NCBI RefSeq assembly: GCF_008520305.1
Contig: NZ_ML703266.1
Coordinates: 173,542 to 237,541 of the forward strand
Direction of reading: 5' to 3'
Length of the DNA stretch: 64,000 bases
Source: Mesorhizobium sp. SARCC-RB16n
GTDB taxonomy: Bacteria > Pseudomonadota > Alphaproteobacteria > Rhizobiales > Rhizobiaceae
In this document: one piece after another, positions 8,356 through 18,025 of the stretch
Position numbering within the stretch: position 1 is the first letter of the stretch
Layout: the number at the start of each line of letters is the position of its first letter
Made by a program: the position numbers and the translations under genes
The notes under the pieces: generated by a model
Seen by the model: the letters and a program-made list of their open reading frames with translations, nothing else
Told to the model about the DNA's origin: nothing
Database searches by the model: none

Positions 8356-9465
8356 ATGACGATGAGCTACTACACACTCGGCAACAGCGGTCTGCGCGTC
8401 AGCCGGCTGGCGCTGGGCACGATGACCTTCGGCACGGAATGGGGCTGGGGCGCGGACCGGGATACGGCGCGCGCGATGTTCGACGCCTATGTCGAGGCCG
8501 GGGGCAATTTCTTCGACACCGCCGACCTTTATACCCGCGGCACGGCCGAGACCTGGCTCGGTGAATTCGTGGCCGAGCGAGGCTTGCGCGACAAGGCGGT
8601 GATCGCCACCAAATTCACCATGAACTCCAACCCCGGCAATCCGAACGCCGGCGGCAATGGCCGCAAGAACATCATGCGTGCCGTCGACGCCTCGCTGAAG
8701 CGACTGGGGACGGACTACATCGATCTCTATCTCATGCATATCTGGGACAGGCTGACGCCGGCCGAGGAAGTGCTGCGGACGCTCGACGATCTGGTTCGGG
8801 CAGGCAAGATACGTCATGTCGGCCTGTCCGACGTGCCGGCCTGGTATGCCGGACGGGCGCAGGCGATCGCCGAACTGCGCGGCTACGAGCCAATCTCGGC
8901 GCTGCAGCTCGAATATTCGCTGGCGGAGCGTGCCATCGAGCATGAATTCGTGCCGTTCGGGACACGACATGGCGCCGGCATCATGGTCTGGAGCCCGCAG
9001 GCCAGCGGGCTGTTGAGCGGCAAGTATCGCCCGGCGCAAGCGCGCAATGCCGGCCGGCTCGACGGCTTCCGCAACACCACCCATCCCGGCTTCCAGAAAT
9101 TCACCGAGCACAACTGGACTGTCGTGGCGGAGTTGGAAAAAGTCGCCGCCGAACTCGGCCGCGGCATGGCTCAGGTGGCGCTCAACTGGGTGGCAACACA
9201 GCCAGGAATTGCCACCGTCATTCTAGGGGCAACGCGGCTTTCGCAGTTGCAGGACAACCTTGCGGCGCTCGATTTCTCCATACCGACGGCGCTTCGCCAG
9301 CGGCTGGACAAGGTAAGCGGCACGCCGGCGCCTTTCCCGCATTCCTATTTCGGCCCCGAGATCCAGGTCCGTGTCGCCGGCGGAGTCGTGACCGGCGACA
9401 AGCCGTCCGGCTATGCATTGCCGGTCGTGGTCGAAGGCGAGGCCGTTGCCATCAGCAGCAACTGA
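8356..9465 (+). CDS. Aldo/keto reductase
   Basis: A 369-residue NAD(P)H-dependent aldo/keto reductase with a TIM barrel. The catalytic tetrad is visible as Asp54 and Tyr59 (FFDTADLY), Lys86 (IATKF) and His128 (LYLMHIWD). The C-terminal part has WVATQPGIATVILGATRLSQ for cofactor binding, as in the YghZ/YajO-like group. The last 50 residues form an extension beyond the usual barrel. The substrate is unknown. It is paired with the NTF2-like gene and probably controlled by the LysR regulator. Confidence 0.93.
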   Translation: MTMSYYTLGNSGLRVSRLALGTMTFGTEWGWGADRDTARAMFDAYVEAGGNFFDTADLYTRGTAETWLGEFVAERGLRDKAVIATKFTMNSNPGNPNAGGNGRKNIMRAVDASLKRLGTDYIDLYLMHIWDRLTPAEEVLRTLDDLVRAGKIRHVGLSDVPAWYAGRAQAIAELRGYEPISALQLEYSLAERAIEHEFVPFGTRHGAGIMVWSPQASGLLSGKYRPAQARNAGRLDGFRNTTHPGFQKFTEHNWTVVAELEKVAAELGRGMAQVALNWVATQPGIATVILGATRLSQLQDNLAALDFSIPTALRQRLDKVSGTPAPFPHSYFGPEIQVRVAGGVVTGDKPSGYALPVVVEGEAVAISSN

Positions 9466-9489
9466 TCCAAAAAGCCTGGAATTTTGCAT

Positions 9490-9519
9490 AAGGGCGCGGC
9501 GTGACATCGCTGCGCCCTT
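9490..9519 (+). terminator. Hairpin after the aldo/keto reductase gene
   Basis: AAGGGCGC (9490-9497) pairs exactly with GCGCCCTT (9512-9519) over a 14-base interval. It lies 25 bases after the stop codon and before pyrH. The T content after the stem is low, so this is a moderate terminator candidate separating the accessory pair from the pyrH operon. Confidence 0.5.
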
Positions 9520-9618
9520 CGTGTATCCGGTCAACCCGTCATGACAGCACCGCCGGGCGAAGCAGGAGGCCTTTTTTCGCCTTCAGAGCTTGCCGCGCCG
9601 GGATTTTCGAGGAACCAG

Positions 9619-10341
9619 ATGACGGCGAAGCCCCTCTACCGACGTGTTCTGTTGAAAGCTTCGGGCGAAGCGTTGATGGGCGAACAGCATTTCGGCATCG
9701 ACGTCTCGGTCGTGGACCGCATCGCCGGCGACATCGCCGAGGCGCGTGCGCTGGGCATCGAGGTTGGTGTCGTCATTGGCGGCGGCAACATCTTTCGTGG
9801 CGTAGCCGTCGCCTCCAAGGGCGGGGACCGCGTCACCGGCGACCATATGGGCATGCTTGCCACGGTCATCAATTCGCTGGCGCTGCGCACGTCGCTGAAC
9901 AAGATCGGCGTCGACGCCGTTGTGCTGTCCGCAATCGCCATGCCCGAGCTTTGCGAGAGCTTTTCGCAGCGCCAGGCGACCGCCTACATGAACCAGGGCA
10001 AGGTGGTGATCTTCGCCGGCGGCACCGGCAATCCGTTCTTCACCACTGATTCTGCTGCCGCGCTCCGTGCGGCTGAAATCGGCGCCGACGCGCTGTTCAA
10101 GGGCACCCAGGTCGACGGCGTCTATTCGGCCGACCCGAAAAAGGACCCGAATGCGACACGTTTCGAGCGCATCAGCCACGCCGAAGTCATAAATCGCGGC
10201 CTTTCGATCATGGATACGGCTGCGATTGCACTTGCGCGCGAAAACAACATTCCGATAATCGTCTATTCGATCCACGAAAAGGGTGGTTTCGGCGATATTC
10301 TGAGGGGCGGCGGCCGTTGTACGGTCGTCGCGGACGAGTGA
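9619..10341 (+). CDS. pyrH: UMP kinase
   Basis: A 240-residue bacterial UMP kinase that phosphorylates UMP to UDP, a hexameric enzyme usually controlled by UTP and GTP. The motifs RRVLLKASGEALMG, VIGGGNIFRG and FAGGTGNPFFTTDSAA are characteristic of the amino-acid-kinase fold. The start at 9619 has AGGA five bases upstream; an in-frame ATG 78 bases earlier would add a non-conserved extension. It heads the pyrH-frr-uppS-cdsA-rseP-bamA-lpx run. Confidence 0.97.
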   Translation: MTAKPLYRRVLLKASGEALMGEQHFGIDVSVVDRIAGDIAEARALGIEVGVVIGGGNIFRGVAVASKGGDRVTGDHMGMLATVINSLALRTSLNKIGVDAVVLSAIAMPELCESFSQRQATAYMNQGKVVIFAGGTGNPFFTTDSAAALRAAEIGADALFKGTQVDGVYSADPKKDPNATRFERISHAEVINRGLSIMDTAAIALARENNIPIIVYSIHEKGGFGDILRGGGRCTVVADE

Positions 10342-10450
10342 TCCGGGGCCTGATCTTGAAGAAGGGAAACCGGGTTTCGAAATTGGGCTCGAACACGGGG
10401 CCTTGCCCCCGAAGCAGTGAACCCGCGGCAGACGGGTCGAGGAGACGAAG

Positions 10451-11005
10451 ATGAGTGGTGAGTACGACGATCTCAAGCGGCGCATGGATGGGGCAATCGC
10501 CGCGTTCAAGCATGATCTGGCCTCGCTGCGGACCGGTCGCGCCTCCAGCAACCTGCTCGACGCGATCCAGGTGCAGGCCTATGGCACAACCATGCCGATC
10601 AATCAGGTGGCCAACGTCACCGTACCGGAGCCGCGCATGATCTCGGTCTCGGTCTGGGACAAGTCGATGGTCGGCGCGGTCGACCGCGCAATCCGGGAAT
10701 CCAATCTGGGCTTCAATCCGATCGTCGACGGCACCAACCTGAGAATTCCGCTGCCGGAGCTCAACGAACAACGCCGCAAGGAACTGGTCAAGATTTCGCA
10801 TGGTTACGCCGAGAACGCCCGTGTCGCTGCGCGCCACGTGCGCCGCGACGGCATGGACTTCCTGAAGAAGGCGGAGAAGGACGGCGACATCAGCGAGGAC
10901 GATCAGCGCAAGCGTTCCGATCAGGTCCAGAAACTTACCGACGAAACAATCAGCACCATCGATCATCTGCTTTCCGACAAGGAAGCTGAAATCATGCAGG
11001 TTTAG
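10451..11005 (+). CDS. frr: Ribosome recycling factor
   Basis: A 184-residue RRF, which with EF-G splits post-termination ribosomes. The conserved [32 protein letters not shown] and the C-terminal [22 protein letters not shown] are intact. A GAGGAGACGAAG stretch precedes the ATG. It lies 109 bases after pyrH with two small GC hairpins between. In E. coli dxr would come next; here uppS follows after 32 bases. Confidence 0.97.
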   Translation: MSGEYDDLKRRMDGAIAAFKHDLASLRTGRASSNLLDAIQVQAYGTTMPINQVANVTVPEPRMISVSVWDKSMVGAVDRAIRESNLGFNPIVDGTNLRIPLPELNEQRRKELVKISHGYAENARVAARHVRRDGMDFLKKAEKDGDISEDDQRKRSDQVQKLTDETISTIDHLLSDKEAEIMQV

Positions 11006-11037
11006 GGTTAGCCATTGGCTGACCCGAAAGCGAGATC

Positions 11038-11772
11038 ATGACAACGCCCGCGCATGTCGCGATCATCATGGATGGAAATGGACGCTGGGCCAAGGCGCGC
11101 GGCATGCCGAGGCTCGCGGGTCATCGCGCCGGCGTCGAGGCGCTGCGCAAGGCGGTGCGCGCCGCCCCCGGTCTCGGCATCTCCTTCCTGACCGTCTATG
11201 CTTTCTCGTCGGAGAACTGGTCGCGGCCGAAGTCCGAGGTCAGCGACCTTATGGGTCTCTTGAAGCTGTTCATCCGTCGCGACCTTGCCGAGTTGCACCA
11301 GAGCGGCGTACGGGTCAGGATCATCGGCGACCGGGCAGGGCTGCAGGCCGACATCAGGGGGCTGCTCGAGGAAGCCGAATCGCTGACGGTCCACAACACC
11401 TCGCTTACGCTGGTGATCGCCTTCAATTACGGCGGGCGTGACGAGATCGTCCGCACCGCGCGCAAGCTTGCCTTGGCCGTGGCGCGCGGTGAAATCGATA
11501 GCGAGGCGATCACCGCCGAAAGCTTTGCCGGCTCCCTCGACACGCAAGGCATTCCCGATCCGGAGCTGGTCATCCGCACCAGCGGCGAGCTTCGCCTGTC
11601 CAACTTCCTCTTATGGCAGGCGGCCTACAGCGAACTTGTCTTCCTGCCGTGCTACTGGCCGGATTTCAATCGCGAGCATCTCGCCGAGGCCTTGCGCGAA
11701 TACGCCAGCCGCGAGCGCCGCTTCGGCGGACTGGGCCCGCAAGACGTCGCTCCGCGGCCCGCCGCGGGATGA
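11038..11772 (+). CDS. uppS: Isoprenyl transferase (undecaprenyl diphosphate synthase)
   Basis: A 244-residue cis-prenyltransferase making the C55 lipid carrier for peptidoglycan and O-polysaccharide. The motifs [26 protein letters not shown] and [20 protein letters not shown] hold the catalytic Asp and the isopentenyl-diphosphate-binding Arg residues. The stop overlaps the cdsA start by four bases (ATGA). Confidence 0.97.
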   Translation: MTTPAHVAIIMDGNGRWAKARGMPRLAGHRAGVEALRKAVRAAPGLGISFLTVYAFSSENWSRPKSEVSDLMGLLKLFIRRDLAELHQSGVRVRIIGDRAGLQADIRGLLEEAESLTVHNTSLTLVIAFNYGGRDEIVRTARKLALAVARGEIDSEAITAESFAGSLDTQGIPDPELVIRTSGELRLSNFLLWQAAYSELVFLPCYWPDFNREHLAEALREYASRERRFGGLGPQDVAPRPAAG

Positions 11773-12584
11773 GCAACCTTCAGCTGCGTGTGATTTCGGC
11801 TGTCGTGCTCGCCATTGTCGCCCTTGGCCTGACTTGGCTTGGCGGCCTGCCGTTCCGGCTGCTGTGCGCCGTCATGTCGGCAATGATCTTTTATGAGTGG
11901 ACACGCATGTCGCGCCCCGCCGCGACCGACGGGCTTGGTTTCCTGCCGGAAGTGCTGATGGTCATTTTCGTCGGTGCCTTGATCGCCGGCCTGTCCGCAT
12001 TGTGGCTGCTGCCGCTCGTCATGATTCTGGTCGCGATAACGGCGACCACCGCAGGACTTCGCAAGATCGGCCAGTGGGACGCTGGCGGCCTTGCCTATGC
12101 GTGCGTATCGGGGCTGTCGCTTGCCCTGCTGCGCGATGGCGACCATTCGGGTCTCGTCGCCATCCTGTTCCTGTTCGCGGTCGTTTGGGCAACCGACATT
12201 TTTGCCTATTTCGTCGGACGCGCCGTCGGTGGGCCCAAACTGGCGCCGTCGATTTCACCAGGCAAGACGCGTAGCGGTGCGTTCGGCGGGGCGGTCGGTG
12301 GCGTCGTCGCGGGACTTCTGCTGGCAGTCATTGCCGGCGCCGGCAACCTGGCGTTGCTCGGCCTTGTGGCGCTGGTGCTGTCTGTTGTCGCCCAAGCTGG
12401 CGACCTGTTCGAATCCTGGGTCAAACGGCGGCACGGCCGCAAGGATTCGGGCGTGCTCATTCCTGGCCATGGCGGCGTCATGGACCGCGTCGACGGGCTT
12501 GTCGCGGCGGCTCTCGCCCTGTACGTCATTGGATGGATTTCGGCGGGCGCCGATCATCCGGCGCAGGGGCTGTTTCCCATCTGA
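11769..12584 (+). CDS. cdsA: Phosphatidate cytidylyltransferase
   Basis: A 271-residue integral membrane enzyme that makes CDP-diacylglycerol from phosphatidate and CTP. Several hydrophobic helices are followed by the CDP-diglyceride synthetase signature ([20 protein letters not shown] then [20 protein letters not shown]). The start at 11769 is set by the overlap with uppS and gives the expected N-terminus [11 protein letters not shown]; longer upstream frames run through uppS and are not real. Confidence 0.96.
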   Translation: MSNLQLRVISAVVLAIVALGLTWLGGLPFRLLCAVMSAMIFYEWTRMSRPAATDGLGFLPEVLMVIFVGALIAGLSALWLLPLVMILVAITATTAGLRKIGQWDAGGLAYACVSGLSLALLRDGDHSGLVAILFLFAVVWATDIFAYFVGRAVGGPKLAPSISPGKTRSGAFGGAVGGVVAGLLLAVIAGAGNLALLGLVALVLSVVAQAGDLFESWVKRRHGRKDSGVLIPGHGGVMDRVDGLVAAALALYVIGWISAGADHPAQGLFPI

Positions 12585-12681
12585 ACCTTGTCGTTTTCAC
12601 GATCTGGTGCGGCATGCCTTGGATTCGCCTGGATTGATGTCACAGTCACGGCGCGACCGCGGAAGAATTTGAGGGCCTGAG

Positions 12682-13824
12682 TTGAACGAGATTCTTCACG
12701 CGATTTTCAGCACGGATGGCCTCTTTCTAGGCACTCTCGTGCCGTTTCTGTTCGTGCTGACCGTGGTGGTGTTCGTTCACGAGATGGGCCACTACCTCGT
12801 CGGCCGCTGGTGCGGCATCGGGGTCAGGGCCTTCTCGATCGGCTTCGGTCCGGAACTCATCGGCTTCAACGACAGGCACGGCACGCGCTGGAAGCTTTGC
12901 GCCATCCCGCTTGGCGGCTATGTCAAGTTTGTCGGCGACATGAGCGCCACCTCCAGCCAGCCGACATCGGAAGAACTCGAAACGCTGACCGATGAGGAAC
13001 GCAAGGTTGCCTTCCACACCCAGGCGATCTGGAAGCGCGCCGCAACGGTGGTGGCCGGGCCGCTGTTCAACTTCCTGCTGACGATCGTCGTCTTTTCCGT
13101 GCTGTTTGCCTCCTATGGGCGTTATGTCGCAGAGCCCATGGTGGCGGAGGTCACCGCCGACAGTCCAGCGGCCAAGGCCGGCATTTTGCCTGGCGACCGA
13201 TTCGTCAGCGTTGACGGCAGCAAGGTCGAAACCTTCGGCGACGTGCAGCGGCTGGTGTCGGGCCGGGCCGGCGATACCATCACCTTCGTCATGCTGCGCA
13301 GCGGCAAGGAGGTCACGGTGACCGCGACGCCGCAGTTGATGGAACAGGAGGACGCGCTCGGCAACAAGGTCAAGGTTGCGGTGATCGGCGTCGTCAACAA
13401 CAAGGAACTCGGCCAGCCTCGTCTCATCACATACACCCCGGTGGGAGCCGTTGCGGCAGCCGTTGAGGAAACGGGCCACGTCATCGAGCGCACAGGCCAG
13501 TTTCTGCAGCGCTTCGTCGTCGGGCGCGAGGACAAGTGCCAGTTGGGCGGTCCGGTCAAGATCGCCGACATGGCCGGCAAGGCTGCCAAACTCGGTTTCG
13601 AGTGGCTGGTGCAGCTTGTCGCGCTGCTCTCCGTCGGCATAGGCATTCTAAACCTTTTGCCGATTCCCCCCCTCGACGGCGGCCATCTGTTGTTCTACGG
13701 GGTGGAGGCCGTCATCCGCCGGCCGGTGTCGGAACGGATGATGGAAATGGCCTATCGGGCCGGTCTGCTTCTGGTGCTGTGCTTCATGGCGTTCGTGTTC
13801 TGGAACGATCTCTTTGGGTGCTGA
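12682..13824 (+). CDS. rseP: RIP metalloprotease RseP (site-2 protease)
   Basis: A 380-residue inner-membrane zinc protease of the M50B family that cuts anti-sigma factors and signal-peptide remnants within the membrane. The zinc site HEMGH is at residues 33-37 and the third ligand motif LDGGH is near residue 332. A PDZ domain lies at about residues 140-215 (ADSPAAKAGILPGDRFVSVD). The start appears to be TTG at 12682, with GAGGG eight bases upstream. It lies between cdsA and bamA as in most Proteobacteria. Confidence 0.95.
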   Translation: MNEILHAIFSTDGLFLGTLVPFLFVLTVVVFVHEMGHYLVGRWCGIGVRAFSIGFGPELIGFNDRHGTRWKLCAIPLGGYVKFVGDMSATSSQPTSEELETLTDEERKVAFHTQAIWKRAATVVAGPLFNFLLTIVVFSVLFASYGRYVAEPMVAEVTADSPAAKAGILPGDRFVSVDGSKVETFGDVQRLVSGRAGDTITFVMLRSGKEVTVTATPQLMEQEDALGNKVKVAVIGVVNNKELGQPRLITYTPVGAVAAAVEETGHVIERTGQFLQRFVVGREDKCQLGGPVKIADMAGKAAKLGFEWLVQLVALLSVGIGILNLLPIPPLDGGHLLFYGVEAVIRRPVSERMMEMAYRAGLLLVLCFMAFVFWNDLFGC

Positions 13825-13944
13825 AATCATGAAGGAATTTGGCCTGGGCATGGTCGATGTTGAGACGCCGTTTACCATGCACGGGGATATGAGTGACGCG
13901 AAAGCCACGCAACAGGGTTAAGTAAATACAAATTAACCAGAAGC

Positions 13945-13973
13945 CTTGCGTGTAGGGAAAATCCGGTTAATAC
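13945..13973 (+). promoter_or_regulatory. Predicted promoter of bamA
   Basis: CTTGCG (13945-13950) and TAATAC (13968-13973) are separated by 17 bases, about 70 bases before the bamA start. The match to the rhizobial housekeeping consensus is good at -35 and fair at -10. It would give bamA and the lpx genes their own promoter beyond readthrough from rseP. Confidence 0.5.
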
Positions 13974-14041
13974 GGTAGGGGAAATGACCGCACGTCCGGT
14001 TTTCTCGCCGTGGGGACTACGAGAAAAGGTTATTAAGCCCG

Positions 14042-16423
14042 ATGAAGGCAGCATCCAAGTTTCTAAACGCCGCGTCAGCGGCGGCACTGTCCGCCGCTCT
14101 GGTCGTACCAGGTGCGCTCGCAGTGCAGTTCGTTGCCACATCGGCGGCCGAAGCCGCTGTCGTAAGCAGGGTGGAGGTGAGCGGCAACCAGCGTGTCGAC
14201 GCCGATACCATCCGCAACTACATCACCATCAAGCCCGGCAAGGCCTTCTCCAGCTCCGATGTCGATAGCGCGGTCAAGGCGCTGTTCGGCACCGGCCTGT
14301 TCTCGGATGTCCAGATCAACCAGGTCGGCTCGACCCTGGTGGTCAAAGTTTCCGAGTACAAGGTCGTCAATCAGGTCCTGTTCCAGGGCAACAAGAAGCT
14401 CAAGGACAACGCGCTTCAAGCAGCGGTTCAGCTGAAGCCGCGCGGCACGTTCTCTCAAGCTACGCTCGATTCGGACGTCGAGGCGGTCAAGGCCGCTTAC
14501 AGGCGCATCGGCCGTGACGACGCCGGCGTGACCACGCAGGTCATGGATCTCGGCGACAATCGCGTGAATGTGGTCTTCCACATCACCGAAGGCGATCGCA
14601 CGCAGATCGCGGCAATCAATTTCGTCGGCAACAGCGCCTATTCCAGCCGCCGCCTGTCGGACGTGATCAACACCAAGCGCTCGTCCTGGGTCTCGTTCAT
14701 CCTGCGAGACGACGTCTATGACGAAGACAAGCTGCGCGCCGACCAGGAACTGCTGCGCCGTTTCTACTACAATCACGGCTATGCCGATTTCCAGGTCGTG
14801 TCCGCTGTCGGCGAACTCGACAATGCGACCAACAAATACACGGTCACCATCACCGTCCAGGAAGGCGAGCGCTATACTTTCGGCGACATCAGCGTCGAAA
14901 GCACGATCCCGGAAGTGGACTCCAAGTCTCTGGAGTCGGTGGTCGAAACCCGCAAGGGCGATGTCTACAACGCCAAGAATGTCGAAGACTCCATCATTGC
15001 CTTGACCGAGAAGGTGGCCGGTTCCGGCTACGCCTTCGCGCAGGTGACGCCGCGTGGCGACCGCAACTTCGAGAACCACACCATTTCGGTGGTCTACACG
15101 GTCGACCAGGGCACCAAGGCCTATGTCGAGCGCATCGAGATCCGCGGCAACGATCGTACGCGTGACTATGTCATTCGCCGCGAATTCGATGTCAGCGAAG
15201 GCGACGCGTTCAACCAGGTGCTTGTCCAGCGCGCGAAGAAGCGCCTGGAAGACCTGAATTATTTTGACAAAGTCGACATTTCGACTGTGCCTGGCTCGGC
15301 ACCTGATCAGGTCGTGCTGGTGGTCGACGTGGTCGAGAAGTCGACGGGTGAATTCTCGGTTGGTGCCGGCTATTCGACCGGTGGAGATTCGGCCGGACCG
15401 TCCGTCGAAGGATCGATCACCGAGCGCAACTTCCTCGGCCGTGGCCAGTTCATCAAGGTGTCGGCCGGCGGCGGCAAGAACTCGCGCGATTACAGCCTGT
15501 CCTTCACCGAGCCCTATTTCCTCGGACGGCGCATCGCTGCCGGCTTCGACATCTACAAGTCGACGCGGGAATACAACAACAACTACGACAGCGACACCAC
15601 CGGCGCGACGATCCGCTTCGGACTGCCGATCACCAACAGCATCACGACCCAGCTGGCGTACAACATCTCGCAGGAGAAGTATAAGGTCGACAAAAGTTGC
15701 GGTCCTACCAGCGACATCGATCCCGACGGCACCTGTAACATCTCACAGGCCATCTTGGACGGCATTGAGCAGAGTCCGTGGATCAAGTCCTCGGTCAGCC
15801 TGGGACTGGTCTACAACACGATCGACGACATGAAGAACCCACACGAGGGTATCTACGCCAACACGACCGTGGAGGTCGCGGGTCTCGGTGGCGATGCCAA
15901 ATTCGTGAAGATCACTGGACGCGGCAGCATCTATCAGACGCTGTCCGAACAGCTTGACCTTGTCGGCCTCCTTTCGGGTGGCGCCGGTCATGTCGAGGGC
16001 TACGGCAGCGACGGCGACCTGCGCATTTTCGACCACTTCCAGAGCACCGATCGCATGATCCGCGGCTTTGCCTATGGTGGTATTGGCCCGGTCGCTGCTG
16101 GTACCAGCGGCGATCATCTGGGTGGCACGACCTACTTCAACGCTTCGGCCGAAGCCCAGTTCCCACTGCCGGTTATTCCCGAGAGCTTCGGTTTGCGCGG
16201 TGCGGTGTTTGCCGATGCGGCGACGCTCTACGGAAACAAGATCGCCAATCAGGCGCTGGTCAATCAGGACTCGACCGGTTTGCAGGTGCGCGCCTCGGTC
16301 GGTCTCGGCCTGATGTGGGCCTCGCCGTTCGGGCCAATCCGTATCGACTATGCGATTCCGGTCAAGAAGGAAGCAACGGACGACGTGCAGGAATTCAACT
16401 TCGGCATATCGACCCGCTTCTGA
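14042..16423 (+). CDS. bamA: Outer membrane protein assembly factor BamA
   Basis: A 793-residue Omp85 protein, the core of the BAM complex that inserts beta-barrel proteins into the outer membrane. It starts with a signal peptide, then POTRA domains over about residues 40-430 (for example VEVSGNQRVDADTIRNYI), and a 16-strand barrel with the conserved FLGRGQFIKVSAG and FGPIRIDYAIPV blocks. It ends in phenylalanine (FNFGISTRF), the usual BAM recognition signal. No skp/ompH gene follows; lpxD is next. Confidence 0.97.
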   Translation: MKAASKFLNAASAAALSAALVVPGALAVQFVATSAAEAAVVSRVEVSGNQRVDADTIRNYITIKPGKAFSSSDVDSAVKALFGTGLFSDVQINQVGSTLVVKVSEYKVVNQVLFQGNKKLKDNALQAAVQLKPRGTFSQATLDSDVEAVKAAYRRIGRDDAGVTTQVMDLGDNRVNVVFHITEGDRTQIAAINFVGNSAYSSRRLSDVINTKRSSWVSFILRDDVYDEDKLRADQELLRRFYYNHGYADFQVVSAVGELDNATNKYTVTITVQEGERYTFGDISVESTIPEVDSKSLESVVETRKGDVYNAKNVEDSIIALTEKVAGSGYAFAQVTPRGDRNFENHTISVVYTVDQGTKAYVERIEIRGNDRTRDYVIRREFDVSEGDAFNQVLVQRAKKRLEDLNYFDKVDISTVPGSAPDQVVLVVDVVEKSTGEFSVGAGYSTGGDSAGPSVEGSITERNFLGRGQFIKVSAGGGKNSRDYSLSFTEPYFLGRRIAAGFDIYKSTREYNNNYDSDTTGATIRFGLPITNSITTQLAYNISQEKYKVDKSCGPTSDIDPDGTCNISQAILDGIEQSPWIKSSVSLGLVYNTIDDMKNPHEGIYANTTVEVAGLGGDAKFVKITGRGSIYQTLSEQLDLVGLLSGGAGHVEGYGSDGDLRIFDHFQSTDRMIRGFAYGGIGPVAAGTSGDHLGGTTYFNASAEAQFPLPVIPESFGLRGAVFADAATLYGNKIANQALVNQDSTGLQVRASVGLGLMWASPFGPIRIDYAIPVKKEATDDVQEFNFGISTRF

Positions 16424-16439
16424 TCGGCGGCCAACGATG

Positions 16440-16462
16440 CTCCCGGGTTTTGGATCCGGGAG
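16440..16462 (+). terminator. Hairpin between bamA and lpxD
   Basis: CTCCCGG (16440-16446) pairs with CCGGGAG (16456-16462) over nine bases, 16 bases after the bamA stop. It lacks a T-run, so it may stabilise the bamA end or attenuate rather than fully stop transcription into lpxD. Confidence 0.4.
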
Positions 16463-16496
16463 AAATGTTCCGACCTAGCTGGATATAGCTTCTGGA

Positions 16497-17552
16497 ATGA
16501 CCGATCCGGTGTTCTTCGCGCCATCACGCCGGTATACGGCGGCCGAAGTCGCGAATCTGACCGGCTCGGCGCTTGTCGATTCCGGCCAATCCGACGTTTC
16601 GATCGAAGCGCTGGCGCCAGCCAGTGAAGGTGGCGCCAACGCGCTCGTCTTCGTCGACGGCAGGCGCAATTCAGCGCTGATGCCGTCGCTGCGGGCGGCA
16701 GCGGTCCTGTGTCCGGCGGACTTCGCAAACAAGGCGCCTGCCGGCATTGCTGTGCTGATACATCCCAGGCCGCAGCAGGCTTTTGCTCTGGTTGGGCGCC
16801 TCCTGTTCCCGACAGCCGCCACGCCGGGGCCGATGACGGGCGAAACCGGTGTTTCGCCGCATGCCCATATCGACCCGACCGCGCATGTCGAGGCCGGTGC
16901 TATCATCGAGGCCGGCGCGGTCATCGGCCCAGGTGTCTCGATCGGTAGCCGCACCGTCATTGCGCCAAACGCCGTCATCGGACAGTCTTGCCGGATCGGC
17001 CGTGACGGCTATGTCGGCCCGGGCGCCAGCATCCAGTATGCACTGATCGGCAATCGGGTCATCATCCATGGTGGCGCCAGGATCGGCCAGGACGGCTTTG
17101 GCTTTGTCGGCGGCGCCAAGGGGCCGGAACGGGTTCCGCAAATCGGTCGCGTCATCATCCAGGACGATGTCGAGATCGGCTCCAACTCCACAGTCGATCG
17201 CGGCGCCATGTCCGATACGGTCATCGGGCAAGGTACCAAGATCGACAATCTCGTGCAGATCGCCCATAACGTCCGCATCGGTCGCAATTGCATAGTAGCC
17301 GGGCTTTCAGGTATTTCCGGTTCCGTGGTGGTGGGGGACAATGTCACCATGGGCGGCGGCGTCGGGCTTGCGGATCATCTGACGATTGGTACAGGTGCCA
17401 AGCTTGCCGCCAGAAGTGGATTTATGAGCAATGTTCCCGCCGGCGAGATATGGGGTGGCTATCCGGCACAGCCGATGGCGGAAGCCATGCGAGAGATAGC
17501 CATGTTGCGCACGATGGCCAGGGCACGCAAGCAGGGCAAGGACAATGGCTGA
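16497..17552 (+). CDS. lpxD: UDP-3-O-(3-hydroxyacyl)glucosamine N-acyltransferase
   Basis: A 351-residue LpxD that adds the second hydroxyacyl chain in lipid A synthesis. The N-terminal uridine-binding domain (about 1-105) is followed by left-handed beta-helix hexapeptide repeats and a C-terminal helix (about 310-350). The catalytic His region [14 protein letters not shown] and GQDGFGFV are present. It overlaps fabZ by eight bases. Confidence 0.96.
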   Translation: MTDPVFFAPSRRYTAAEVANLTGSALVDSGQSDVSIEALAPASEGGANALVFVDGRRNSALMPSLRAAAVLCPADFANKAPAGIAVLIHPRPQQAFALVGRLLFPTAATPGPMTGETGVSPHAHIDPTAHVEAGAIIEAGAVIGPGVSIGSRTVIAPNAVIGQSCRIGRDGYVGPGASIQYALIGNRVIIHGGARIGQDGFGFVGGAKGPERVPQIGRVIIQDDVEIGSNSTVDRGAMSDTVIGQGTKIDNLVQIAHNVRIGRNCIVAGLSGISGSVVVGDNVTMGGGVGLADHLTIGTGAKLAARSGFMSNVPAGEIWGGYPAQPMAEAMREIAMLRTMARARKQGKDNG

Positions 17553-18012
17553 CATGGTGGCGGCGACAACGCTGGAAGCGGTCGACATATTGGGGCTGAT
17601 GAAGCTCCTGCCGCACCGTTACCCGTTCCTCATGATCGACCGCATCGTCGACATCGATGGCGACGACTCCGCCATCGGCATCAAGAACGTGACCATAAAC
17701 GAGCCGCATTTTCAGGGGCATTTCCCGGAGCAGCCGGTGATGCCGGGCGTGCTGATCGTCGAGGCCATGGCGCAGACGGCCGGCGCCATCTGCATCCGCA
17801 GCCTCGGGGCGTCGAAGCCGTCGCTGGTCTATTTCCTGACCATCGACAACGCCAAATTCCGCAAACCGGTCGTTCCCGGCGACCAGTTGAAGATCCATGT
17901 CAAGAAAATCAAGAAGCGCGGCAACCTGCTCAAATTCGCCTGCGAAGCCCTGGTCGAAGGTACCAAGGCAGCCGAGGCCGAGATTTCAGCCATGATGGTC
18001 ACCGGCGACTGA
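17545..18012 (+). CDS. fabZ: 3-hydroxyacyl-ACP dehydratase FabZ
   Basis: A 155-residue hot-dog-fold dehydratase of type II fatty acid synthesis. The active site is in [13 protein letters not shown] (His) and [19 protein letters not shown] (Glu). It competes with LpxA for hydroxyacyl-ACP, which is the usual explanation for this gene's place in the lpx cluster. It overlaps the end of lpxD and is followed by lpxA after 13 bases. Confidence 0.97.
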   Translation: MADMVAATTLEAVDILGLMKLLPHRYPFLMIDRIVDIDGDDSAIGIKNVTINEPHFQGHFPEQPVMPGVLIVEAMAQTAGAICIRSLGASKPSLVYFLTIDNAKFRKPVVPGDQLKIHVKKIKKRGNLLKFACEALVEGTKAAEAEISAMMVTGD

Positions 18013-18025
18013 CGATCGAGTGCCT

